Shown in pieces: positions 44,166 to 53,684 of a stretch of DNA of 64,000 nt. A model generated the notes under the pieces. The model saw only the letters and a list, made by a program, of their open reading frames with translations, did no database searches and had not been told where the DNA came from. The position numbers and the translations under genes were made by a program. The stretch lies in the NCBI GenBank assembly GCA_016125095.1, contig WGMK01000005.1, forward strand, positions 186,001 to 250,000, read 5' to 3'. Within the stretch, counting starts at the first letter, position 1; every line of letters starts with the position of its first letter. The stretch is from Candidatus Hydrogenedens sp. GTDB lineage: Bacteria; Hydrogenedentota; Hydrogenedentia; Hydrogenedentales; JAEUWI01.

Positions 44166-44867
44166 ATGCGGGGCGCGGTCTTTATCACCGGCACGGGCAC
44201 GGACGTCGGCAAAACCATAGCGACCGGCACGCTGTTGCGCGCCCTGCGCGCGCGCGGCATCAACGCCGCCACCATGAAGCCTGTGCAGACGGGGACCGAT
44301 GGCAGCGGCGCGCCCGACCTGGCCGTGCATTGGGCGGCGGCGGGTTGGACCCCGCCCGAGGAACACCACGCTGACATGGCGCCCTACCTCTTCGAGCACG
44401 CCTGTTCGCCCCACTTGGCTGCGAGGGAAACCGGCCGCTACATCGCGTTCGAGGACGTCCGCGATGCCGCGCAACGGCTGCTGGAGTCTTACGAAGTGCT
44501 GCTCATCGAGGGCGCGGGCGGCTTGCTGGTGCCGTTTGACGACCGACGCACGACACGCGATCTCATTACGTATCTCGATTGCCCGGCGCTGGTCGTGGCG
44601 ACGACGGGGCTGGGCACCATCAACCACACCCTGCTGACGCTCGAATCGCTGCAGCAGGCCGCCATCCCGGTGTGCGGCGTGCTGTATTGCCAGACCCTCC
44701 CCCCCGCCGACACCGCCATCGAGGCGGACAACCCGGACATGATCGGGCGCATGAGCGGCATTCCGGCGCTGGGCGTGTTACCCTATCAGGCTCCGCCCGA
44801 CTGGGCAGCCTGGGCGGAACGCATCACTGGACTCGAATCGATTTTGAAGCATTTGGGAGTATCATGA
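44166..44867 (+). CDS. bioD: Dethiobiotin synthetase
   Basis: The 233-residue protein closes the ureido ring of dethiobiotin from diaminopelargonate using CO2 and ATP. P-loop GTGTDVGKT (residues 8-16), MKPVQTG, IEGAGGLLVPFD and the TGLGTINHTLLTLE segment fit. The stop overlaps the bioA start (ATGA), so translation is probably coupled. Confidence 0.94.
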   Translation: MRGAVFITGTGTDVGKTIATGTLLRALRARGINAATMKPVQTGTDGSGAPDLAVHWAAAGWTPPEEHHADMAPYLFEHACSPHLAARETGRYIAFEDVRDAAQRLLESYEVLLIEGAGGLLVPFDDRRTTRDLITYLDCPALVVATTGLGTINHTLLTLESLQQAAIPVCGVLYCQTLPPADTAIEADNPDMIGRMSGIPALGVLPYQAPPDWAAWAERITGLESILKHLGVS

Positions 44868-46192
44868 CCCGCGACCTCGACAGCCTCCGCGAACTCGACT
44901 ACCGCCACCTCTGGCATCCCTACACCGACATCGCCACGCACGAGAAGGCGCCGTTCCATTGCGTCGTGCGCGGCGAGGGCAGCTACCTCTACGAAGCCGA
45001 CGGCACCGCGCTGCTCGATGGCATCGCCTCGTGGTGGTGCATCGCCCTCGGGCACGGCTACGCCCCGGTTATCGACGCCATCCGCGAACAGGCGGGCCAA
45101 TTGCAGCACTGCATCCTCGGCAGTCTCGCGCATCCCCCGGCCATCGAACTGGCGCAGCGCCTGGCGGCGCTTGCCCCCGGCGATCTGAACCGCGTGTATT
45201 TCGCGGCGGACGGCAGCAGCGCGGTCGAGGCCGCCATGAAGATGGCTGTGCAGCACTGGCAATTCCGGGGCGAGCCACAGCGCACGCGATTCATCAGCCT
45301 CGAGCAGGCCTACCACGGCGACACGCTCGGCGCGATTTCGGCGGGCTACATCGACTGGTTTCAAAAGCCCTTCGCCGATCTGGTGAAGCCGGCCATCGCC
45401 GCGCCCACGCCGCATACGCCCTCGGGCGACGAGGAGACCTGCCTCCGCGCGGCCCATGCCGCCTTCAAAAAACTGCAGGCGATCGTGGATGAACACGCCG
45501 ACGAACTCGCGGCCGTCATTGTCGAGCCTCTCGTGCAGGGTTCGGCCGGCATCTGGATTTATCCCGAGGAATATCTGCAAAGCCTGCGGAACCTCTGCGA
45601 CGACTACGGCATTCTGCTGATTGCGGACGAAATCGCCACCGGACTCGGCCGCACGGGCGCGATGTTCGCCTGCGATCGCGCCGGCATCGTGCCCGACATC
45701 ATGTGCCTGGGCAAGGCGCTCACGGCGGGCTACCTGCCCCTGAGCGCGACCATCGCGACCGATGCCGTCTACGAGGCCTTCCGCTCGACCGACGGCGTAC
45801 CGCGCGTATTCTGGGACGGCCACACCTTCTGCGGCAACCCGATTACCTGCGCCGCCGGGCTCGCGACGCTCGACGCCTACGAAAAGCTGGACATCCCCCG
45901 CTCCTGCGCGCCGCGCGAGGCCATGCTGGCCGAGCGTTTCGCCGCCATCGCGCAGCTTCCGGGAGTCGCGTATCACAAGACCCTGGGCATGATTGGCATG
46001 TGCGCGCTGGACGAAGCCTCCGGCGGCGCGGCCCGCGCCAAGCGCGCCGCCCTCATCGCACGCGAGCTGGGACTGTTCACCCGGCCGCTCGGCACCACGC
46101 TCTATCTCTGGCCCCCGCTTACAGTTACGGAGGAAGAGCTGGGCCTGATGCTGGACCGCCTCGAGGCCGCCATCGTCAAGAGCATGCAATAA
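44864..46192 (+). CDS. bioA: Adenosylmethionine-8-amino-7-oxononanoate transaminase
   Basis: 442 residues. The class III PLP transaminase uses S-adenosylmethionine as amino donor to make 7,8-diaminopelargonate. [45 protein letters not shown], the PLP-lysine in [14 protein letters not shown] and HTFCGNP are all present and in order. It overlaps bioD by four bases and is 49 bases before bioB. Confidence 0.95.
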   Translation: MTRDLDSLRELDYRHLWHPYTDIATHEKAPFHCVVRGEGSYLYEADGTALLDGIASWWCIALGHGYAPVIDAIREQAGQLQHCILGSLAHPPAIELAQRLAALAPGDLNRVYFAADGSSAVEAAMKMAVQHWQFRGEPQRTRFISLEQAYHGDTLGAISAGYIDWFQKPFADLVKPAIAAPTPHTPSGDEETCLRAAHAAFKKLQAIVDEHADELAAVIVEPLVQGSAGIWIYPEEYLQSLRNLCDDYGILLIADEIATGLGRTGAMFACDRAGIVPDIMCLGKALTAGYLPLSATIATDAVYEAFRSTDGVPRVFWDGHTFCGNPITCAAGLATLDAYEKLDIPRSCAPREAMLAERFAAIAQLPGVAYHKTLGMIGMCALDEASGGAARAKRAALIARELGLFTRPLGTTLYLWPPLTVTEEELGLMLDRLEAAIVKSMQ

Positions 46193-46241
46193 CCGTCCGC
46201 AAACGGTAGAATTCCCCTTTTCCGATTCCGAGGATAGTCTC

Positions 46242-47198
46242 ATGTCTGCCGAAATCCGCCACGATTGGACCCGCGCCGAGTTGCGCGCCCTGCACGACCT
46301 GCCCCTGACGGAACTGTTGTTCCGCGCGCAGTCGGTGCACCGCGAATACCACGACCCGGCCTATGTGCAGCGCTGCACGCTGCTGAGCATCAAGACCGGA
46401 GCCTGCCCGGAAGACTGCGCGTATTGTCCGCAGAGCGCCCACCATGACACCGGCCTCGAGAAAGAGAAGCTGATGGATGTGGAGGCTGTGCTCGAGGCGG
46501 CGAAGCGCGCCAGCGAATCCGGTTCGACGCGCTTCTGCATGGGCGCCGCCTGGCGCGAAGTCCGCGACGGCGAGCAGTTTGACAGCGTGCTCGACATGGT
46601 GCGCGGCGTGCGGGCGCTGGGCATGGAGGCCTGCTGCACGCTGGGCATGCTCACGCAGGACCAGGCCGACCGCCTGGCCGAGGCGGGGCTGACGGCCTAC
46701 AACCATAACCTCGATACCAGCGAGGAATTCTACGGCGACATTATCTCGACCCGCACCTACGAGGACCGTCTGCGCACCATTTCGCGCGTGCAGCAGGCGG
46801 GCATCGGGGTCTGCTGCGGCGGCATCCTCGGGCTGGGCGAAGGCATCGACGACCGAATCGGGCTGCTGCACACGCTCGCCACGCGCAACCCGCACCCCGA
46901 GAGCGTGCCGGTGAACGCCCTGGTGCCGGTGGAAGGCACGCCACTGGAAGACCGCCCGCCGGTGCCCGGTATCGAAATGGCGCGGGTAATCGCGACGGCG
47001 CGCATTGCCATGCCGCGCGCGCGGGTACGCCTGAGCGCGGGCCGCACCGAAATGAGCGACGAGGCGCAGGCACTGTGCTTCATGGCGGGCGCGAATTCCA
47101 TTTTCGCGGGAGACAAGCTACTGACGACCCCGAACCCGGGCGAGGACCGCGACGCGGCCCTGCTGGAACAACTCGGCATGACCTCGGTCGGCGCGTGA
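46242..47198 (+). CDS. bioB: Biotin synthase
   Basis: 318 residues. This radical-SAM enzyme inserts sulfur into dethiobiotin. The CPEDCAYC cluster motif, the additional cysteines in [18 protein letters not shown] and GICCGG-type [12 protein letters not shown], and [10 protein letters not shown] (Arg ligand of the 2Fe-2S cluster) fit. Last gene of the biotin operon; no bioC, bioH or birA lies in the window, so the pimeloyl-ACP route is encoded elsewhere. Confidence 0.96.
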   Translation: MSAEIRHDWTRAELRALHDLPLTELLFRAQSVHREYHDPAYVQRCTLLSIKTGACPEDCAYCPQSAHHDTGLEKEKLMDVEAVLEAAKRASESGSTRFCMGAAWREVRDGEQFDSVLDMVRGVRALGMEACCTLGMLTQDQADRLAEAGLTAYNHNLDTSEEFYGDIISTRTYEDRLRTISRVQQAGIGVCCGGILGLGEGIDDRIGLLHTLATRNPHPESVPVNALVPVEGTPLEDRPPVPGIEMARVIATARIAMPRARVRLSAGRTEMSDEAQALCFMAGANSIFAGDKLLTTPNPGEDRDAALLEQLGMTSVGA

Positions 47199-47274
47199 TT
47201 CCGGCGTTGTCCCTCTGCTTTCCGATGCATTACCATGCCCGTTTGAGCGAAACATAACGAAGGACCTTCGGCCC

Positions 47275-49488
47275 ATGTTTCCTTTCCGCCTGCAAGACCT
47301 GATTTGCCTTGCTGCCCTCGGGCTGGCCGCCGCCCTCACGCTCGGTCCCTACTGGGGCGGCGGTGCCGTGCCAGTTGATTTGTCTTACGCGCAAACCCTC
47401 GAGCCCTGGTCGGCGGCCGGCGATGCCCCCGACGCCGGCGCGCTCTCGCGGCTGCATACCTACGAAACCTACCCCACTTTTCAGCACCTGAGCGGCGAAG
47501 GCGGTAAGGTTGCGCACATGCTCTGGAACGAGGACGACGGACTGGGCGCCCCGGTGCTGGCGCGCTGGCGTACCCGCGCGCTGTCGCCGTTCACCGTGCC
47601 GTTTTACCTCATGCCGCTCGAGACCGCCTGGGCCTGGTCGCTCTGGCTGAAACTTGCGGTCGCTGCGATTACCGCCTACTACACCGCGCGCCGCTTTGGC
47701 CTGGTGCCAAACATGGCGGCCGTGGTCGGCGCGGCCTATGCCTTCAGCGCGCCCGTGTACCTGTGGTCCTCCGAGCCGCTAGGCGACGCCGCGCCTTGGT
47801 TCCCCCTCCTGCTGCTCTCCGCCGAACGCGCCGCGCTGGGCCAGCCGAACACCTGGCCGCTGGCGGCGGTGACACTCGCGCTGATGGGACTGGGCGGTAA
47901 TCCGCCCGTACTCGCGGGAGCGGTCGCCACTTATCTGGGCTACCTGCTCCTGCGCCGCTGGATTTCCGGTGCCGGGTCCGGCCTGGTCCACCTGGGCTTG
48001 TTGTCCGCGCTGGCTGTCGCCGCAAGCGCAGGCCTGCTCGCGGTGCAGATCTGGCCGTACTTCGAATACCTGGGCCAGTCGGCCGAAACCGGCGCATTCG
48101 CCGATGCCGCCCCGCGCTATGCCTGGCAGGGCCTGATTTCGCCGCTGCTGCCTGCGGGCGCTGCGCCCAGTGCCGGGCTATGGGCCGGGCTGTTGTTCTT
48201 GGGGCCCTGCGCCTTCCTGCTGCTCCCGGTGTGGTACGTCATCCGCGGCTACATGGAGCCGCCGCTGCGCAGCCGCACCGATGCGCTCGCCGCCGGGGCC
48301 GGTCTCGCGACCGCGCTGACCTTGGTGTCCACGCTGGTGCTGCCCGCCTCGTACGCCCCGCAGTGGGTAAGCCCGATGGCGCTCTGCCTGATCACGCCCT
48401 TCGCGCTCGGCTATCTGGTGGCGGCGGTATCGGAAGAATGGCTGCTGCTCAGCGCCGACGAAATCCGCGAGGTCATTCGGCGGCTGCGGGTGAACCTCAT
48501 GATCTGGTGGGGCGGTTGGCTGCTGCTGACCATCGTGTTCTCCTTTCAGGATACGCCCCTCATGGCGCGCGCGCTTCTGGTGGCCTTTGGGACCATCGCC
48601 GCGCTATTCCTGCTCTTCGGTTACACGCTGCTCAAGCCCAACGCGACGTTGCTTGGTTACGGCACGGCCGCGTTGACCATGGTCACGCTTGTACTCTCCT
48701 TGGGACCGCTCCAGCCGCGCACGGCGAGCGACAAAGTGTTTCCTGCCACGGAGTATTCCGAAGCGCTGCAACGGAGCGTGCAGGAACGCGTCTCGGGCAG
48801 CGGCACCCTGGCGCGTTGGCCGCTGTCCATCTATGGGCTGAATCAGCTGCCGTCGCCCAACGCAGCCGATCTCACGCGCGTGGCCCTGTATGAAGAGCGC
48901 CTCAGCCAAGACCCGATGCTTGTGCGTGACACCGGTGCCGAGGCCTTGCTCCTCTCGAAGGAAGACATTCAGGGCCCCATGGCGCCGTTGCGTCCCTTGC
49001 TCCGCATCGAGGAGGTCTTTTCGCAGGGCGCGGTGCTGTTCCGCGACACGGAATTGCGCGCCCGCGCCCGCGTGATCTTTCAGGGCAAGCGAGCGACGTG
49101 GGACGACCTGCAGACGATCTCGGCCTCGACCCCGTCGTTCATCGAGGGGGCGACCCTGCCGGAAGACGGACCCACGGAAGTGCTCGAGGCCAACGTAACC
49201 GAGCTGTCCCCCATCGCGCTTACGGTACAAGTGCCCGACACGCAGCCCGGCATTCTCGTGCTGGCCGACACTTGGTACCCGGGCTGGCGCGCCTACGTGG
49301 GCGACGTCCTCATGAACGTGCTGCCCATCGACGCCGTGTTCCGCGGCGTCGAACTCGGCGAAGGCGAGCACACGGTCGAATTTCGCTACGAGCCCACCTC
49401 GTTCAAATACGGACTCTGGATATCGTGCTTCACGCTCGTGGCGATAGCGGTCGCAGGCATCCGCGCCCGCCGCAGCCGGAACAGCTAA
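47275..49488 (+). CDS. YfhO-family membrane protein
   Basis: 737 residues. About 13 hydrophobic helices are followed by a periplasmic domain with ILVLADTWYPGWRAYVGD and FRGVELGEGEHTVEFRYEPT, the signature end of YfhO-type proteins. YfhO family members are thought to act in glycosylation of lipoteichoic acid or exported glycolipids; the role in Gram-negatives is uncertain. MFPFRLQDLICLAALGL begins the protein. It follows bioB by 76 bases and is not obviously linked to biotin genes. Confidence 0.8.
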   Translation: MFPFRLQDLICLAALGLAAALTLGPYWGGGAVPVDLSYAQTLEPWSAAGDAPDAGALSRLHTYETYPTFQHLSGEGGKVAHMLWNEDDGLGAPVLARWRTRALSPFTVPFYLMPLETAWAWSLWLKLAVAAITAYYTARRFGLVPNMAAVVGAAYAFSAPVYLWSSEPLGDAAPWFPLLLLSAERAALGQPNTWPLAAVTLALMGLGGNPPVLAGAVATYLGYLLLRRWISGAGSGLVHLGLLSALAVAASAGLLAVQIWPYFEYLGQSAETGAFADAAPRYAWQGLISPLLPAGAAPSAGLWAGLLFLGPCAFLLLPVWYVIRGYMEPPLRSRTDALAAGAGLATALTLVSTLVLPASYAPQWVSPMALCLITPFALGYLVAAVSEEWLLLSADEIREVIRRLRVNLMIWWGGWLLLTIVFSFQDTPLMARALLVAFGTIAALFLLFGYTLLKPNATLLGYGTAALTMVTLVLSLGPLQPRTASDKVFPATEYSEALQRSVQERVSGSGTLARWPLSIYGLNQLPSPNAADLTRVALYEERLSQDPMLVRDTGAEALLLSKEDIQGPMAPLRPLLRIEEVFSQGAVLFRDTELRARARVIFQGKRATWDDLQTISASTPSFIEGATLPEDGPTEVLEANVTELSPIALTVQVPDTQPGILVLADTWYPGWRAYVGDVLMNVLPIDAVFRGVELGEGEHTVEFRYEPTSFKYGLWISCFTLVAIAVAGIRARRSRNS

Positions 49489-49491
49489 GCG

Positions 49492-50598
49492 CTACTCCCC
49501 GATAGCCTTCTGAATCTTCTTGTCTTCGGGCATGCCCAGCGCGAGCGCCTTTTCGTAATGCGGCTTGGCCAATGCGCCGTCTTCCTTCTCGTCGGCATAC
49601 CACCACGCCAGGTTGAACTCGGCAGGCCCGAAGTCTGGCGCCATTTCGGTGATCTTCGTGGCGAGCGCGATGGCTTCATCCACTTTCTTGTCGTGACCGT
49701 AGACTACGCTGAGACCGTTCATGGCCGAAATATTTTCGGGTTCCGCCGCGAGCACGCGCTGGAAGGCGGCCGTGGCGTCGTCAAAGTCTTTCTGCATCAG
49801 GTAAAGCATGCCGAGGTAGCGGTCGCCCAGCGGCTCATTCGTCAGGCCCATGGCGTTCAGCATGGCCGAGATACATCCATCGACGGCAGCCTCGTAGCGG
49901 CCGCGGAACAGCACCCCGCCATCGCCGGTCCATTGCGAAATGGCATCCTCCGATGCCGACAACCGCGTGCTGAAGCTCGGCATCATGCTGTTGGTCGGGT
50001 CGGAAAGCTTGTCATTGGCGAGCACGTCCTGCGCCGACGCCACCACCGTTTCCTTCCACTCCAGGCGGCCCTTCGCCAGCGAATACACCCGCGCCTCGAG
50101 CTTGGTCACCAGTAGGCCCTCGTAACCGTAGAGGCCGTAGTCCATCTTGAAATCGATCAGGATATCGCTGCCATCCGCGCGGAGTCCCTTGTAGCGATCC
50201 TTCTTCGCGTCCTGCACGTTGTTGTATCCGGCCGTGGAGCCCATCGGGTTCGCGGCCACCAGCTTGCTCTCCAGCACCTCGTCGAGTCGGCCCGCCAGCT
50301 TGTCCCGGAAGACCTGCGAGCAGTCGTAATCGACCAGCACCTCCTCGATCGCCTTGCGATATTTCTCGTTCTGGATGGCGGAGATGCTGCTGCCGATGAG
50401 CAGACCTGCCGACCCCGCGATCTGCAGCGTCTGCCGCGCGGGCGATACCGAAATGGTCATTTCCGTGCGCTCGGAATCGAGGGTCCAGGCAATCTGCTCG
50501 GCGCTCTTCAGGCGTTCCGCGGGCAGGTCGTCTTTCGCGGCCGCAGGGAGCGCGCAGAGCAGGACGGCAAACGGAACCAGCGAACGGAAATGCTTCAT
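49492..50598 (-). CDS. Secreted protein with C-terminal TPR repeats
   Basis: 368 residues. A signal peptide (MKHFRSLVPFAVLLCALPAAA) is followed by a soluble domain with SIRT-unlike sequence (TISVSPARQTLQIAGSAGLL.. KYRKAIEEVLVDYDCSQVF) and at the C-terminus about three TPRs (YLGMLYLMQKDFDDATAAFQ, ISAMNGLSVVYGHDKKVDEA, AEFNLAWWYADEKEDGALAK). TPRs mediate protein contacts. The N-terminal domain is not recognised. A TATAAT lies on its strand at 50724-50729, about 125 bases upstream, but no good -35 is seen. Confidence 0.75.
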   Translation of the reverse strand: MKHFRSLVPFAVLLCALPAAAKDDLPAERLKSAEQIAWTLDSERTEMTISVSPARQTLQIAGSAGLLIGSSISAIQNEKYRKAIEEVLVDYDCSQVFRDKLAGRLDEVLESKLVAANPMGSTAGYNNVQDAKKDRYKGLRADGSDILIDFKMDYGLYGYEGLLVTKLEARVYSLAKGRLEWKETVVASAQDVLANDKLSDPTNSMMPSFSTRLSASEDAISQWTGDGGVLFRGRYEAAVDGCISAMLNAMGLTNEPLGDRYLGMLYLMQKDFDDATAAFQRVLAAEPENISAMNGLSVVYGHDKKVDEAIALATKITEMAPDFGPAEFNLAWWYADEKEDGALAKPHYEKALALGMPEDKKIQKAIGE

Positions 50599-50731
50599 GA
50601 CGGAGTCTCCTCTTGGCGTTCGTTTCGCGGGAATCACCATATCCCCCGGGCATCGGCCACCGCAAGGCCCGACACAACCCACACAATATCAACCACTTAG
50701 ACACCCAATAACATATTTTTCGCATTATAGC

Positions 50732-50759
50732 TAAAGTTACTGTGGAATCCTGCCGATAT
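50732..50759 (+). promoter_or_regulatory. Sigma28 (FliA)-like promoter
   Basis: TAAAGTTA (50732-50739) and GCCGATAT (50752-50759) match the flagellar sigma consensus TAAAGTTT / GCCGATAA at 7 of 8 and 7 of 8 positions. The spacer is 12 bases, one longer than usual. It lies 51 bases before the DUF5610 start codon. Confidence 0.5.
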
Positions 50760-50810
50760 ACCGAGTACGACGGATTTTGAACACTCACGGACGAGTGAGA
50801 GGGACGAGCC

Positions 50811-51332
50811 ATGGTAGATGGAATCAATGCCGCCACGAGCGGCGCGGCCGACGCGGGCCGTATCGACCTGACGCGCAAGATTCTGCCGAAGGACCTGCGG
50901 GTGCCGGAGCGCAAGAACGATATCCTTTCGCTGGGACAAGGCGGCAAGGTGTCTTCGGGACAAGCGCTGAACATCGTCACCGAGCGCGCCTATGAAAAGC
51001 TGCGCGCGGTGGTGGACGACGCCCGCGCGGCGCTCGGCCTGCCGGAAGGCGCCGAAATCGATACCTCCCCCGACGCCACGGCCAACCGAATCGCCGACTT
51101 CGCGCTGGGGTACTTCAGCAAGTATGCCGAGAACAACGGCCTGGCAAACGACGAAGCCGGACGCAAGCAGTTCGTGGATTTCATCGGTGCGGCGGTGACC
51201 AAGGGCATCGACGAGGCCCGCGGCATTCTGGGGTCGCTGCAGGCGCTGGACGATAACATCAGCAGTAACATCGACCAGACCGCCAGCATTATCCAGGATC
51301 GCTTCCAGCAGTTTATCGAGAAGGGCGTGTAA
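50811..51332 (+). CDS. DUF5610-like protein
   Basis: 173 residues. Contains AYEKLRAVVDDARAALGLPE, EIDTSPDATANRIADFALGY and FVDFIGAAVTKGIDEARGIL, matching a DUF5610 family I recall from proteobacteria; function unknown. No signal peptide or membrane segment. The upstream sigma28-like promoter would link it to motility, which is a testable inference. A short hairpin (CTCAC / GTGAG, about 50784-50799) lies between promoter and start. GAGGGACGAGCC precedes ATG 50811. Confidence 0.7.
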   Translation: MVDGINAATSGAADAGRIDLTRKILPKDLRVPERKNDILSLGQGGKVSSGQALNIVTERAYEKLRAVVDDARAALGLPEGAEIDTSPDATANRIADFALGYFSKYAENNGLANDEAGRKQFVDFIGAAVTKGIDEARGILGSLQALDDNISSNIDQTASIIQDRFQQFIEKGV

Positions 51333-51407
51333 GGCTCCGCCTTGCCCGGCAGTGCGGCGCGCGGCTAGAATCCTGCGCTTTCAGCCGTATAGCCACAGGA
51401 GCCGGGT

Positions 51408-52520
51408 ATGAGCTATCTCGCCAGCCGCATGGGCTGCATCGACGCCAGCGGAATCCGCAAGGTCTTCGCGCTTGCCGCGCAAATGAAAGACCCCGTCAAT
51501 CTCAGCATCGGCCAGCCCGACTACGACGTTGATGAGGCGGTGAAGGAAACGGCGATCAGCGCCATCCGCTCAGGGCACAATACGTATACGCAAACCTGGG
51601 GCAACCAGGATCTGCGCGACGCCGTTATCGGCTATTACCAGCGCCGATTCGATGTGACGCCGCAGAATATCATGATCACCTCGGGCGTCACGGGCGGGCT
51701 TTTCCTGGCGCTCATGGCCACGATTAATCCCGGAGACGAGGCGATTTTCGCCGACCCATACTTCGTGATGTATCCACACCTCGTAAACCTGCTCGGCGGC
51801 AAGGGCGTCCCGGTGGATACCTATCCCGATTTCAAACTGACGCCCGAACGCATCGAGCCGCACATCACCCCGAAGACGAAGATGATCATCGTCAATGCGC
51901 CGTCAAACCCGACCGGTGTGACCCTGAACGCGGACGAGTTGCGCGCGATTGCCGACCTGGCGCGGAAGCACAACCTGCTGGTGCTTACCGACGAAATCTA
52001 CGAGGCGCTGCTTTACGACGACGCCCCCGCGACGATGGTCGGCATGTACGACAACGTTATGCTGCTGAATGGCCTGTCCAAAAGCGCCGGGATGACCGGC
52101 TGGCGCGTGGGCTTCGCTGCCGGCCCGGAAGACATTATCCAGGCTATGAACACCCTGCAGCAGTATTCCTTCGTGTGTGCGCCCGCCCCGGCGCAGAAGG
52201 CCTCGGTCACCGCGCTCGGACAAGACATCGAGAAGCACCTGGCCGACTACCGCGAAAAGCGCGACATCATTTACAACGGCCTCAAGGACACCTTCCATAT
52301 CTCGACCCGTCCCGGCGGCGCGTTCTACATCTTCCCCGAAGCTCCCGGCGGAGACGGCGATGCCTTTGTGGCCGAGGCTATCCGCAATAACTTGCTCATC
52401 ATTCCCGGCTCGGTGTTCAGCAAAAGAAAAACCAACTTCCGCATATCCTTCGCCGCGAAGAACGAGACCCTGCACAAGGGCATCGATATCCTCACCCGGC
52501 TGGCGAAGGAGTTTTCGTAG
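51408..52520 (+). CDS. Class I/II PLP-dependent aminotransferase
   Basis: 370 residues. A fold-type I aminotransferase: SIGQPDYDV, YTQTWGNQDLRDAV, NAPSNPTGVTLN, DEIYEALLYDD and the PLP-lysine in LNGLSKSAGMTGWRVGF (Lys in LSKSAG). It resembles aspartate/aromatic aminotransferases of the AspC / Alr-type family; substrate not decided. TATAGCCACAGGAG precedes ATG 51408. Confidence 0.9.
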   Translation: MSYLASRMGCIDASGIRKVFALAAQMKDPVNLSIGQPDYDVDEAVKETAISAIRSGHNTYTQTWGNQDLRDAVIGYYQRRFDVTPQNIMITSGVTGGLFLALMATINPGDEAIFADPYFVMYPHLVNLLGGKGVPVDTYPDFKLTPERIEPHITPKTKMIIVNAPSNPTGVTLNADELRAIADLARKHNLLVLTDEIYEALLYDDAPATMVGMYDNVMLLNGLSKSAGMTGWRVGFAAGPEDIIQAMNTLQQYSFVCAPAPAQKASVTALGQDIEKHLADYREKRDIIYNGLKDTFHISTRPGGAFYIFPEAPGGDGDAFVAEAIRNNLLIIPGSVFSKRKTNFRISFAAKNETLHKGIDILTRLAKEFS

Positions 52521-52571
52521 GGACGTTTTCCAACCTGCCCAACTGAGCGGAGGAACTTATCGCCATCATAG

Positions 52572-52738
52572 ATGCAGCTTCGCTGCCTTGGAGTGCGGCA
52601 GCGGGCTGCCGCCTTGCTGAGGAAGCGAGCTTCCGTCACTTGCACCTCGGCTCAAAGCCGGCCTTACCATAACGGGAGCTGCCCGCTCCCTGATTATGGC
52701 GGGAGCTTGCTCCCGCACTCCATGGCGGCGAAGCCGCA
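52572..52738. repeat. Array of short GC hairpins
   Basis: Seven perfect small hairpins in a row: GCAGCTTCGCTGC (52574-), GCGGCAGCGGGCTGCCGC (52595-), GGAAGCGAGCTTCC (52621-), GGCTCAAAGCC (52649-), GGGAGCTGCCCGCTCCC (52674-), GCGGGAGCTTGCTCCCGC (52699-) and GCGGCGAAGCCGC (52725-). The block fills almost all of 52521-52778. Each has a loop resembling others, suggesting serial duplication and drift. Confidence 0.75.
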
Positions 52739-52778
52739 GAAGAGCCGCATGCTATAGTTTCTCCCGGGAGATCTTGCG

Positions 52779-53684
52779 ATGCGAATGACACGATTGTTGC
52801 TGGTGGCGTCCGTGGCGCTGATGCTGGGGGCGTGTGCGCGGGGGCTGCATGTGGAGCGCGGCAGCGTGTTCGCGGAGCCGGAAGGCGCGACGCTGCGGAT
52901 GAACCTGTATCAGCCCGAAGGAGACGCAACCGGGCTCCGTCCGGGCATGGTGCTGATACACGGCGGCGGCTGGGTGGCCGGGCGGCGTACGCAACAGGCC
53001 TGGTACGCCCGCGAATTCGCACGCGCGGGTTATGTCGTGCTGGCCTGTGATTACCGCATGATGCCCCACCACGCCTTCCCGGCCTGCGTGGAAGATGCGA
53101 AGGCGGCGGTCCGCTGGCTGCGCCTGCACGCGGACGAATACCAGATCGACCCCGAGCACATCGTCGCCTTCGGCGCGTCGGCGGGCGGGCACATCGCGGG
53201 CATGCTGGCGGCCACGCGGCCCGATGACGGCTTCGAGGGTGACACCAACCCCGGCGCATCGTCGGCGGTAGAGGCCGCCGTCATTCTCTACGGCGCAGTG
53301 GATTTGACGTCGTACCGCGATGGCGCGGCCGGCAAGGCGGGCATCCGTTTCGTGGGCGAGTTCGCCGGGCGCGAGTTCAAAAAGAACCCCAAGCGCGACC
53401 AGACGGACGCCTATGAGTGGGCCTCTCCCGTCACCTATGTGCACCCCGGCATGCCGCCGGTCCACCTGTCGCACGGCACACGCGACGCACTGGTCGCGAC
53501 CGAGCAGTCGAAGCATTTCTACCAGCGCCTGCAGGAAGCCGGTGTGCCGAGCGAACTGACGCTCTATGAGAACCGCAACCACGGCTTCGACTTCATGTTC
53601 CCCGACGAACGCCGCGAGATCTTCGTGGACATGCTGGACTTCCTCGACGAACACGGCATTCCCCGCACGCCCCCCCGGCCATGA
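52779..53684 (+). CDS. Lipoprotein alpha/beta-hydrolase (esterase-like)
   Basis: 301 residues. Signal MRMTRLLLVASVALMLGAC (lipobox LGAC, Cys19) puts it in the envelope. HGGGW (61-65) forms the oxyanion hole, GASAGG (132-137, Ser134) the nucleophile elbow, RDALVATEQ carries the acid, and ENRNHGFDF the catalytic His. It resembles hormone-sensitive-lipase/carbohydrate-esterase-like enzymes. Its TGA overlaps the ATG of the phosphate transporter gene. GGGAG lies upstream of ATG 52779; ATG 52785 is an alternative. Confidence 0.87.
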   Translation: MRMTRLLLVASVALMLGACARGLHVERGSVFAEPEGATLRMNLYQPEGDATGLRPGMVLIHGGGWVAGRRTQQAWYAREFARAGYVVLACDYRMMPHHAFPACVEDAKAAVRWLRLHADEYQIDPEHIVAFGASAGGHIAGMLAATRPDDGFEGDTNPGASSAVEAAVILYGAVDLTSYRDGAAGKAGIRFVGEFAGREFKKNPKRDQTDAYEWASPVTYVHPGMPPVHLSHGTRDALVATEQSKHFYQRLQEAGVPSELTLYENRNHGFDFMFPDERREIFVDMLDFLDEHGIPRTPPRP

